From positions 1 to 9,571 of the forward strand of contig JAICIG010000309.1 of NCBI GenBank assembly GCA_025924495.1: a stretch of 9,571 nt of DNA, in the 5' to 3' direction. Origin of the DNA: Pirellulales bacterium (GTDB taxonomy: Bacteria > Planctomycetota > Planctomycetia > Pirellulales > JAICIG01). How positions within the stretch are numbered: position 1 is the first letter of the stretch; each line of letters starts with the position of its first letter. The position numbers and the translations under genes are program-made. Of the stretch, positions 1-5,650 are shown piece after piece. Under the pieces are notes generated by a model. That model was not told where the DNA came from and made no database searches. It was given only the letters and a program-made list of their open reading frames with translations.

Positions 1-30
1 CTACCTGCCATCTACTACCTACCTACTTGC
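1..30. repeat. CTAC-rich short imperfect repeat at the window edge
   Basis: The first 30 bases are an imperfect reiteration of CTAC/CTACCT units. The run overlaps the stop codon (19-21) and last codons of the leftward transporter gene and may continue outside the window. On the gene's strand it reads as repeated GTAG, so several TAG triplets occur close together. I see no mobile-element ends. It is probably low-complexity intergenic sequence that has encroached on the gene's 3' end. Confidence 0.4.
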
Positions 31-1284
31 CTCTGGCTCGCGAACGAATAGCAGCAAAACCATGGAGCCAAGCGCGAGCGCCGCGCCCAGGCCAAAAGCC
101 GCCTGCGCGTTAAAGCGTTCGTAGAGCTCGCCGAAGATCAAGCTGGCGGGCAAGGCGCCGATGCCGATCAACAGATTGAACCACCCGTAAGCCAGACCGG
201 CTCGCTCGGAGCCGACGAGATGCGTGACCATGGTCTTTTCGCTCGGCTCGGCCAGCGCATAGTAAATGGCATACAACAGAAACAAGGCCCAGATCTGCCA
301 GGCCGAGCTGGCGAAGGCAAACGCAAAGTAGACGACGGCGTACCATAGCCAGCCCGCCAGCAGCAACGGCTTCGGTCCGAACTTGTCGACCGCTCGGCCC
401 CCGAGCACATTGCCAATGCTCTTAGCCACGTGAAATGCCAGCCACAGCATGGGCAGCAATCGCGTGTCGACGCCGAGTTCCCTGGCGCGCACGAGCAGGA
501 ACATGTCGCTCGAATTGCCAAGCGTGAAGAGCAATAGCGCTAGCAGATAAACCTTGAACGCGCCAGGATATTGCTTCAGGCTCAAATCGAGTCGTCGCCC
601 GGCCGGTACATGCACGCGCTCTTCTTTCAGTCCGAAAGCCGCGAGCGCCACGACGCACAGGCCGGGGATCAGCGTCAGCAGGAACAGCCACCGCAAGTGA
701 TCGCTGTTCCAGCCCCCCTGCTTCGTCAGCACTCCGCCGGCGTGCTGAGAAAATGCCTGGCCGCCCGACGACGCCCACCATAAGAAAATGGTGGCCAACA
801 GCGGTCCGACGGCGGCGCCGACGTGATCCATGGCGCGGTGAAAGCCGAAGGCGCGGCCGCGGATGCTCTTGTCGGTCGAGTCGGCGATCATGGCGTCGCG
901 CGGCGCCGAACGAACCCCTTTGCCGAAGCGGTCGCCCAATCGCACCGCCAACGCGTGCCAGGGCGCTGTCGCAAAGGCCAACAGCGGTCGCGACATTGCC
1001 GCCATGGCATAGCCGAACACCACCAACCCCTTGCGGCGGCCGATGCGATCGGACCATCCGCCCGAAAACAGTTTGAGCACGCTCGAGAGCGAGTCGGCCA
1101 CCCCTTCGATTAACCCTACCGACGCCTTGTTGCCCCCCAGCACTTCAATGATGAATTGCGGCAGCAGGGGCGCGATCATCTCGCTGGCCGTGTCGTTCAG
1201 CAGGCTCGTGAAACCGAGCAGCCAGACATTGCGGGGCAGGCGGGTCGGCGGCGGAGGTTCGTCAGCGGCAGAGGGGGACGTCAT
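19..1284 (-). CDS. MFS transporter, MJ1317-like type
   Basis: This is a 421-residue inner-membrane major facilitator transporter with about twelve hydrophobic segments. After a Pro-rich cytoplasmic start comes the signature SLLNDTASEMIAPLLPQF (about residues 27-44) in the first helix. MFS motif A, GGWSDRIGRRKG, follows at about 75-86 in the loop between helices 2 and 3. A conserved-looking segment, DRFGKGVRSAPRDAM, lies at about 118-132. This combination resembles the MJ1317-like MFS branch known from archaea and bacteria. The substrate cannot be told from sequence; a drug, small organic molecule or metal role would be a guess. I chose the ATG at 1284. A TTG four codons upstream (1296) is possible, and neither has a clear Shine-Dalgarno sequence. 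Length is normal for MFS and the gene looks intact. No same-strand partner is adjacent on its upstream side, so it appears to be transcribed alone or with genes to the left. Confidence 0.9.
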   Translation of the reverse strand: MTSPSAADEPPPPTRLPRNVWLLGFTSLLNDTASEMIAPLLPQFIIEVLGGNKASVGLIEGVADSLSSVLKLFSGGWSDRIGRRKGLVVFGYAMAAMSRPLLAFATAPWHALAVRLGDRFGKGVRSAPRDAMIADSTDKSIRGRAFGFHRAMDHVGAAVGPLLATIFLWWASSGGQAFSQHAGGVLTKQGGWNSDHLRWLFLLTLIPGLCVVALAAFGLKEERVHVPAGRRLDLSLKQYPGAFKVYLLALLLFTLGNSSDMFLLVRARELGVDTRLLPMLWLAFHVAKSIGNVLGGRAVDKFGPKPLLLAGWLWYAVVYFAFAFASSAWQIWALFLLYAIYYALAEPSEKTMVTHLVGSERAGLAYGWFNLLIGIGALPASLIFGELYERFNAQAAFGLGAALALGSMVLLLFVREPEASR

Positions 1285-1296
1285 GGAGTGGATCAA

Positions 1297-1697
1297 GGTT
1301 CGCTAAGGGTGCGTGTACGTAGGGCGTTTGGAGTTGCCCTTCATTCCAGGCAAGTGGAAGCTGAGAGCGATACGACTTCATTGCATGTTCTTGATTGCAA
1401 TGTTCAGCCCATTTCTTGCCGATGGAGCGGTGGCGCTTATTCTTGATCTGGTTCGCCATGGGGAAAAGCCGAATATAATGCCGCTGGGTCCTTATTGAAG
1501 CAAGCCAGGGAAAAGGTTGAGCCAGAGTCAGATCAATCTAGCCCGATGATCATCGGCCAACCTGACTTGTGGAAGCTTGTCGCCGCTCAAGGCAAAGGCG
1601 GTCGCGACAGAAGAACACGCCGACCGCTAGGCCGCAGTCGCGAGGAAACTGCAATCGAACAGCAACACTTTTGATAACCGCAGCGCAGCCAAAACGC
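1297..1697. other. Intergenic stretch without a recognisable gene
   Basis: About 400 bp lie between the transporter start and the end of the 84-residue gene. Short open frames exist here but none has a protein-like composition or recognisable motif. The stretch holds a perfect 14-bp palindrome at 1543-1556, a 6-bp inverted repeat around 1380-1401 (10-nt loop), and a 7-bp stem with a 16-nt loop at 1598-1627. That last stem lies just downstream of the leftward 84-residue gene and could be a weak terminator, but it has no good T-tract. It presumably also holds the transporter promoter, which I cannot place with confidence. Confidence 0.6.
1543..1556. promoter_or_regulatory. Perfect 14-bp palindrome, possible operator
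   Basis: CCGATGATCATCGG is a perfect 14-bp dyad in the gene-free stretch, about 260 bp upstream of the transporter start. A dimeric regulator could bind such a site. In random sequence about 0.6 perfect 14-bp palindromes are expected in a window this long, so the palindrome alone is weak evidence. Confidence 0.2.
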
Positions 1698-1952
1698 CTA
1701 GAACGGCGCCGCCACCACGTACTCGACAATGGTTTGCCCACGACACACGCCTTCTGGCAGTACAACTCGGCGGGAGTCTTCGATACCGTCGACAATTGTT
1801 ATCAAGTCGCCTTCGGCCCCCGGCGACAATTCACACGGATCGGCGACCGCAAACGTGCAGGCGTTCGTCTTCGCCAGGCGAAATCGTTCGCCACCAAAGA
1901 CGAAGAATCCCGCCACATCGGCAGAGTACCCGTCCTTGTGAAAAGTTCCCAT
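1698..1952 (-). CDS. Small conserved-looking protein of unknown function (84 aa)
   Basis: This is an 84-residue protein with no signal peptide or membrane segment. Its pattern of short hydrophobic strands (GYSADVAGFFVFGGERFRLA at 8-27, ITIVDG at 51-56, RRVVLP at 61-66, QTIVEYVVAAPF at the end) suggests a small beta-barrel or sandwich. Short proteins with the same order of motifs (RFRLAK, ADPCE, IVDG, RRVxLP, GQT, AAPF) are familiar to me from planctomycete genomes as hypothetical proteins; that is memory, not a search. The ATG at 1952 fits the natural start of this domain. An upstream in-frame start at 2084 would add an Arg/Ser-rich extension that is antisense to the divergent gene and looks spurious. 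There is no Shine-Dalgarno sequence. The start codon overlaps the ATG of the divergent kinase-like gene. Function unknown. Confidence 0.65.
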   Translation of the reverse strand: MGTFHKDGYSADVAGFFVFGGERFRLAKTNACTFAVADPCELSPGAEGDLITIVDGIEDSRRVVLPEGVCRGQTIVEYVVAAPF

Positions 1953-2448
1953 GAGAAACCGTGAATTAGAGATTCGTGCTCGCCGGTATCTTATCTTAAC
2001 CGGCGGGGACGTAAATAGCTTCCGGTTTCTTGGCGATGGAACCGACGGAGCAGTGTGGGCCACGAACCGCGGCACGGCGGTCAAGGCATGCCACTGAGAT
2101 CGTGGCTATACCAACGAGCGCGATTCGTACAAACGGCTGGCGGAATATGGGGTCACCGAAAAGGTCGCCGGCTTCTGGATTCCCGCAATGACCGGCTGCG
2201 ACGACGATCTAATGGTCGTCGAGATGGACTTCATGCAAAAAGCGCCCTACATCATTGATTTCGCCAAAGTGAAAATCGACAGGCCCCCAAACTTCCCTGA
2301 AGACGTTTTGAGACAAAACGAAATCGACGGTAAGGAGCAGTTTGGGCGCAACTGGCCAAGGGTCAAGGCGCTGATGGCCGAACTGGAGAGCTATCAGATT
2401 TATTACCTCGACCCGAAGCCGCACAACATTGTCTTCCCGAGCGATTAG
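1951..2448 (+). pseudogene. Short protein-kinase-like gene interrupted by an in-frame TGA
   Basis: Reading one frame from the ATG at 1951 to the TAG at 2446-2448 gives 165 codons, with a single TGA at codon 49 (2095-2097). Both sides of the stop are clearly one protein. Codons 26-36 read FLGDGTDGAVW, a glycine-rich nucleotide loop. TAVK follows with Lys45 in the position of the ATP-contacting lysine. NERD (Glu56 a candidate helix-C glutamate) and the hinge-like MVVEMDFM (88-95) come next, then YIIDFAKVKIDRPP, and finally YLDPKPHNIVF near the C-terminus, like the kinase catalytic loop (Asp154, Lys156, Asn159). There is no DFG segment after that loop, so it is a shortened kinase-like fold. I recall similar short proteins in planctomycetes ending at the same place. 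The TGA could be a C-to-T change from CGA at a CpG. No alternative frame repairs it. Translation restarting at ATG 2188 would give 86 residues without the nucleotide-binding half. It could also be a sequencing error. Confidence 0.7.
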
Positions 2449-2516
2449 AGTCTGGTCGACTGTTTCTTGGGCGCTGCTTGCCCGAATTCCGCCGGTTAAG
2501 TCAGGACCCACCCCCA

Positions 2517-2539
2517 GCCGCTCTCTCTTGAAGAGCGGC
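2517..2539. promoter_or_regulatory. 8-bp perfect stem-loop between two rightward genes
   Basis: GCCGCTCT (2517-2524) and AGAGCGGC (2532-2539) form a perfect 8-bp stem with a 7-nt loop. It lies 69 bp after the kinase-like gene's stop and 63 bp before the start of the next gene. No T-tract follows on either strand, so a classical intrinsic terminator is not supported. It may be a 3'-end stabilising hairpin or part of the next gene's leader. Confidence 0.35.
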
Positions 2540-2590
2540 CAGTCGCCGGGCTAGGATGGCTTTGGGGCTGCTTGATTTCCTTGCCGCTAT

Positions 2591-2595
2591 GGGAG
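2591..2595 (+). promoter_or_regulatory. Shine-Dalgarno sequence GGGAG
   Basis: GGGAG lies 7 nt before the ATG at 2603. This good spacing supports that start for the anchored 338-residue protein. Confidence 0.6.
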
Positions 2596-2602
2596 TTGCG
2601 TC

Positions 2603-3619
2603 ATGACGGGCATACTCGTGTGCCTTTCCGCCGCCATGCTGGGCGTCGACTACGGCTGGCAGCCGCTCGCCAACGGCGGCGTTGAATACATCATTCAAAT
2701 CGAGCCCCAAATGCTTGACTCGCTGCAAGATGGCAAGGGGCTGACCAGCGCGCTGCCCGCGTCGGCCCGGAACATCCGGCGTTACCGAATTGTGGTCGGG
2801 ACCGGCGAATTACCCCATCACGGCGAACCGCTGCCTAACGAGGTTGAGCAAACCACAGACGGCCTAGGTCAAGCAGAAGCTGCCGAGGCGTCGCGTGTCG
2901 GATACGACGAACCTTTGGAAAGGGACAGCTTGCCGGGCGAACTTGAGGCGCCGGAGCTCTCCGCGATGCCGATCGAGAGCCCTTATCCGTCGAACTATGA
3001 AAAGGCGGGCATTCCGCTGCCTGGTCCCATCGCCAGCCCGGCGCTTCTGGCGCAGGAGAAGCCACAGCCACCTGCCGAGCCGCCGCGCCGGCGCGAAGTT
3101 TCGGCGCCGCAGGAATCCGGGCCTGCCGACGCTCACAGCACCAGCAAACCGCTGGTCAAACCGCAGTTAAGCCAATCGCGCGCTAGCGAGTTTCCCCCCA
3201 GGCATTCGAGCGAGATTAAGCCGCCAAAAACGCGCGAGATTGAATTTCCCGAGGTTCCCGTCCGCGAAGAGCCCGCTGGGAAGTCGGCAGCGAATAAGCC
3301 GGCCGAATCGGCAAAGGAATCGCCAGCGGCGGCAGAGGAACCGGAATCGCCGTCCGATCCAAAGCCGCCCGCCGCCGAGAGTTCGATTGGCAAGCACAGC
3401 CCGACGACGTTGGTCGGACTGTTTGCTTCTTTGGGCGGCAACGTATTTCTGGTGTGGGTCGCCAGCGGCCAGCGAAATCGCTACCGCGCACTGCTGCGCC
3501 GATCGCACGAGGCGCTTGCGGCAGCAAGCGTGAGCGAGCTGCCGCGAGATTCACAGCCGGACGATATGCCGCGTTGGGAAAGGGTGACGACGGATGATGC
3601 GCTGTCGGGCGAGGAATAA
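2603..3619 (+). CDS. Anchored protein with Pro/Glu-rich linker, unknown function
   Basis: This 338-residue protein of unknown function has three parts. A short hydrophobic N-terminus (MTGILVCLSAAMLG) resembles a signal sequence. It leads into a compact module at about 15-70 containing DYGWQPLANGGVEYIIQIEP, then LTSALPASARNIRRYRIVVGTGELP. I remember this DYGWQP...YIIQIEP module from other planctomycete hypothetical proteins, without a known role. Residues about 73-265 are low complexity, rich in Pro, Glu, Ala, Ser and Lys, and probably a disordered spacer. A single hydrophobic helix at about 268-287 (TTLVGLFASLGGNVFLVWVA) is followed by a basic stretch (RNRYRALLRR) and an acidic tail. The expected topology is N-module outside, helix in the membrane, and the last ~50 residues in the cytoplasm. 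The start is backed by GGGAG 7 nt upstream. It is convergent with the hydrolase gene, 91 nt away. It has no visible catalytic motif. Confidence 0.8.
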   Translation: MTGILVCLSAAMLGVDYGWQPLANGGVEYIIQIEPQMLDSLQDGKGLTSALPASARNIRRYRIVVGTGELPHHGEPLPNEVEQTTDGLGQAEAAEASRVGYDEPLERDSLPGELEAPELSAMPIESPYPSNYEKAGIPLPGPIASPALLAQEKPQPPAEPPRRREVSAPQESGPADAHSTSKPLVKPQLSQSRASEFPPRHSSEIKPPKTREIEFPEVPVREEPAGKSAANKPAESAKESPAAAEEPESPSDPKPPAAESSIGKHSPTTLVGLFASLGGNVFLVWVASGQRNRYRALLRRSHEALAAASVSELPRDSQPDDMPRWERVTTDDALSGEE

Positions 3620-3710
3620 CGGAAACCGGCACGCCGATTAATGCAAACGGGAGAAAATGCACTAACGGCGACTGCTCTCGCATCCGGTCGAGTTCCATGC
3701 CGAGAAGCGC

Positions 3711-4529
3711 TCACTTCTTCGCGGAATCGTCCTTGTCTGCTGGTTTTGCTTGCTCCCGCGACTGCTCGAATAGCCAGGGAACTAAACCGTTGGGATCGGC
3801 GTAGGCAGGGGTCCAACTGTTGTGGCCGACGCCTTTCAGTTCCGTATAAATCGGATGTCCGCCGGCTTTCTTGATCGCCGCGATCATGTTGCGCGAGCGT
3901 GCTACGGGCACCACGTTGTCGGCATCGCCGTGCGCGGCCCAGACCGGCAGATTCGCTAAGCGGTCGGCCAACGTCTCGTCTCCGCCGCCACAAACGGGCG
4001 CCAGCGCGGCGAACCGATCAGGCCAGCGCATCGCGGCATCCCAGCAGCCGTAGCCCCCCATCGACAGCCCCGTGAGGTACACGCGCTGCGAATCGGCTGG
4101 GTATTCCTTCAGCACGTCGTCCAGCATACCCATCGCCGCCAGCAATTGATCGCTCGGTTTCTCGGGCAAGCTTGACTTCTCCAGCGTCCAATCGACCTCC
4201 GACCATTTCTTGTCCGCCCGACACTGCGGCGCAATCAGAAAGCAGGGGAAATTCTCGAGGTTCTCAGCCTTGGCCATCTGCTCGGGCAGGTAGAGCAACT
4301 GCAGCCGATTATCTGTGCCGCGCTCGCCGGCGCCATGCAGAAATAAGACGACCGGATACTTTTCCCCCGGCTTGACCGTTGCTGGCTTCAGCAAGCGGTA
4401 ATGGAAGGGCTCCTGTTTGTATTCGCCGCCGCTGTAGGTATGGACCTTATCTTCGAATTTGGCGACGATCTCGTCGGGCGGCATCGCGGCAAGCTCCAAG
4501 GCCAGCAAACTCAACAGCAGCGCGTTCAT
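3711..4529 (-). CDS. Secreted alpha/beta hydrolase (esterase or peptidase type)
   Basis: This 272-residue serine hydrolase belongs to the prolyl-oligopeptidase/predicted-peptidase group of alpha/beta hydrolases, with PHB-depolymerase-like features. A short signal-like N-terminus (MNALLLSLLALELAA) suggests export. The oxyanion segment VVLFLHGAGERGTDN covers about 60-74. The nucleophile elbow TGLSMGGYG carries Ser156. HGDADNVVP (200-208) carries the likely acid Asp204 (Asp202 less likely), and GVGHNSW carries His236, so the triad is complete. The tail after about residue 258 is charged (Lys/Asp/Glu) and probably disordered. Size matches single-domain family members with no extra substrate-binding domain, so the substrate (ester, feruloyl ester or peptide) stays open. 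The ATG at 4529 has GAGGAG 8 nt upstream. It is divergent from the dioxygenase operon, with a 9-bp inverted repeat immediately upstream of its ribosome-binding site. Confidence 0.88.
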   Translation of the reverse strand: MNALLLSLLALELAAMPPDEIVAKFEDKVHTYSGGEYKQEPFHYRLLKPATVKPGEKYPVVLFLHGAGERGTDNRLQLLYLPEQMAKAENLENFPCFLIAPQCRADKKWSEVDWTLEKSSLPEKPSDQLLAAMGMLDDVLKEYPADSQRVYLTGLSMGGYGCWDAAMRWPDRFAALAPVCGGGDETLADRLANLPVWAAHGDADNVVPVARSRNMIAAIKKAGGHPIYTELKGVGHNSWTPAYADPNGLVPWLFEQSREQAKPADKDDSAKK

Positions 4530-4537
4530 CGAAATGG

Positions 4538-4543
4538 CTCCTC
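4538..4543 (-). promoter_or_regulatory. Shine-Dalgarno sequence GAGGAG
   Basis: GAGGAG on the minus strand lies 8 nt before the ATG at 4529 and fixes the hydrolase start. Confidence 0.65.
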
Positions 4544-4558
4544 GGCGGCAAGACTCTC

Positions 4559-4588
4559 TTAGCGGCGTTTGGCGGTTGTCGCCGCTAA
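4559..4588. promoter_or_regulatory. 9-bp perfect inverted repeat upstream of the hydrolase
   Basis: TTAGCGGCG (4559-4567) and CGCCGCTAA (4580-4588) are perfect 9-bp arms around a 12-nt loop. The structure lies about 15 nt upstream of the hydrolase ribosome-binding site, so it is either in the mRNA leader or overlaps the promoter. A competing smaller stem, GGCG/CGCC (4571-4574 with 4580-4583), uses the same 3' arm, so alternative folds are possible. It could be an operator or a leader hairpin. Confidence 0.4.
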
Positions 4589-4616
4589 CGCCCGCACGAT
4601 CCTACACAACTGTTCC

Positions 4617-4640
4617 CTTGGCCACAAACTTACGGCCAAG
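4617..4640. promoter_or_regulatory. 7-bp inverted repeat in the divergent intergenic region
   Basis: CTTGGCC (4617-4623) and GGCCAAG (4634-4640) flank a 10-nt AC/T-rich centre. This spacing suits a two-half-site operator for a dimeric regulator. It sits near the middle of the 236-bp region between the hydrolase and the dioxygenase, where it could affect both promoters. No regulator gene is adjacent that would identify the ligand. Confidence 0.35.
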
Positions 4641-4708
4641 GCCGCTGCAAGTTGCCGTAGATCGACCCTTGCCCTCAACGGCTAGCAGAGGGAAAATTGA
4701 AGTTCCGC

Positions 4709-4728
4709 CGAATGCCATTAGGCATTCG
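4709..4728. promoter_or_regulatory. 8-bp perfect hairpin in the dioxygenase leader
   Basis: CGAATGCC (4709-4716) and GGCATTCG (4721-4728) form a perfect 8-bp stem with an ATTA tetraloop, 37 nt before the dioxygenase ATG and 19 nt before its ribosome-binding site. The position suggests a 5' leader hairpin or an operator. It also argues that the stretch from 4697, although open in the dioxygenase frame from a TTG, is non-coding. Confidence 0.45.
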
Positions 4729-4747
4729 AGCGAAGTTGATTGATTCC

Positions 4748-4753
4748 AAGGAG
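4748..4753 (+). promoter_or_regulatory. Shine-Dalgarno sequence AAGGAG
   Basis: AAGGAG lies 12 nt before the ATG at 4766. The spacing is longer than ideal, but no in-frame start codon lies closer, and the upstream TTG (4697) and ATG (4712) lie on the wrong side of it. Confidence 0.5.
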
Positions 4754-4765
4754 AGACATTGCAGG

Positions 4766-5650
4766 ATGGTCGCCGATCTCGCCGAGCGCCACGAGCTCGT
4801 TTCCGATTTATTCGAATTGCCCCATGCACCGGAGCAGTGGCGAAAACACGAACTGAGCCAGAAGCAGATCGCGTTCTTTCACGAGCAAGGCTATCTGGCC
4901 GGCATTCGCGTGCTTTCCGACGCGCAGGTCGATCGCCTGAGGGAAGAGTTGCACGAGCTGACCAATCCCGCTCATCCCGGCCACGAGCTGTTTTACGAGT
5001 ACAACTCCAACGAGTCCGTCGACCGCAGCAAGGTGCTGTTCCATGCGCTCGGCGCCTGGCGAATCGCGCCCGGGTTTCATGACATCTTGTGGAACCCGGC
5101 ATTTACTGTGCCGGCTGCCCAATTGCTTGGCGGCGCCGTGCGATTCTGGCACGACCAACTATTTTGCAAGCCCGCGCATCACGGCGGCGTGGTGGCCTGG
5201 CATCAGGATTACTCGTACTGGACGCGCACGCAGCCGATGGCCCACCTGACGTGCTGGATCGGATTGGACGACGCCACATACGACAACGGCTGCTTGCAGT
5301 ACATTCCGGGAAGCCACCGTTGGCAGTTGCTGCCGATTACGGGGCTGGCAGGCGACATGCACGCCATCGAAATGGTGTTGTCGCCCGAGCAACGCCGGGC
5401 ATTCAAGCCCGTGGCGATCGAGCTCAAACGAGGAGAGTGCGCATTCCATCATCCCTTGATGGTTCATGGCTCCTATGAAAACCGCACCGACGGGCCGCGC
5501 CGGGCGGCGGTGATTAACGTGTTCCGCGACGGCGTGCATTCGGCTTCCGACGAGCCGCTCTTGGCGGGCGTGCCGCCGGTCGCGACTGGCCAGAAAATGG
5601 ACGGCAAATTCTTTCCCTTGCTCTACGATCCCGATGTGGCCCGACGCTGA
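4766..5650 (+). CDS. PhyH-family Fe(II)/2-oxoglutarate-dependent dioxygenase
   Basis: This 294-residue cytoplasmic protein belongs to the phytanoyl-CoA dioxygenase (PhyH) superfamily. Such enzymes hydroxylate an unactivated carbon using O2 and 2-oxoglutarate, giving succinate and CO2. The iron-binding HxD is in AWHQDYSYW (His146, Asp148). The distal iron ligand is His234 in [14 protein letters not shown], and the nearby Arg245/246 in GPRRA probably binds the 2-oxoglutarate carboxylate. The core [22 protein letters not shown] is the typical PhyH strand with the PGSH turn. An N-terminal helical segment (residues ~1-60) contains [13 protein letters not shown], also typical. The substrate is unknown; the family acts on acyl-CoAs, lipids and secondary metabolites. 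I chose the ATG at 4766 because the upstream TTG extension contains a hairpin. Its end overlaps the sigma factor gene by 17 nt, so it heads an operon with the sigma factor and kinase. Confidence 0.9.
   Translation: MVADLAERHELVSDLFELPHAPEQWRKHELSQKQIAFFHEQGYLAGIRVLSDAQVDRLREELHELTNPAHPGHELFYEYNSNESVDRSKVLFHALGAWRIAPGFHDILWNPAFTVPAAQLLGGAVRFWHDQLFCKPAHHGGVVAWHQDYSYWTRTQPMAHLTCWIGLDDATYDNGCLQYIPGSHRWQLLPITGLAGDMHAIEMVLSPEQRRAFKPVAIELKRGECAFHHPLMVHGSYENRTDGPRRAAVINVFRDGVHSASDEPLLAGVPPVATGQKMDGKFFPLLYDPDVARR

Noticed and set aside
422..1057. Long open frame on the same strand as the transporter, in another frame
   Set aside because: Its translation is Arg/His/Gly-rich with no domain pattern, and it lies wholly inside the transporter gene. 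It is a GC-rich shadow frame.
1474..1479. Perfect TATAAT on the plus strand
   Set aside because: No -35-like hexamer lies 16-18 nt upstream, and no plus-strand gene starts until 1951, so a promoter call is not supported.
2095..2097. Selenocysteine or recoded TGA in the kinase-like gene
   Set aside because: No convincing SECIS-like hairpin follows directly, and the position (after Lys45-Ala-Cys-His) is not a redox motif. A nonsense change or sequencing error is simpler.
3620..3710. Terminator or small gene between the anchored protein and hydrolase genes
   Set aside because: Only an imperfect stem around 3700-3724 (CCG-GAAG / CTTC-CGG with a mismatch), overlapping the hydrolase stop, and a long-looped GCCG/CGGC pair were found. 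There is no T-run and no coding signal.
4697..4765. N-terminal extension of the dioxygenase from a TTG or from ATG 4712
   Set aside because: The stretch contains a perfect 8-bp hairpin, lies before the AAGGAG ribosome-binding site, and its translation is not family-like.
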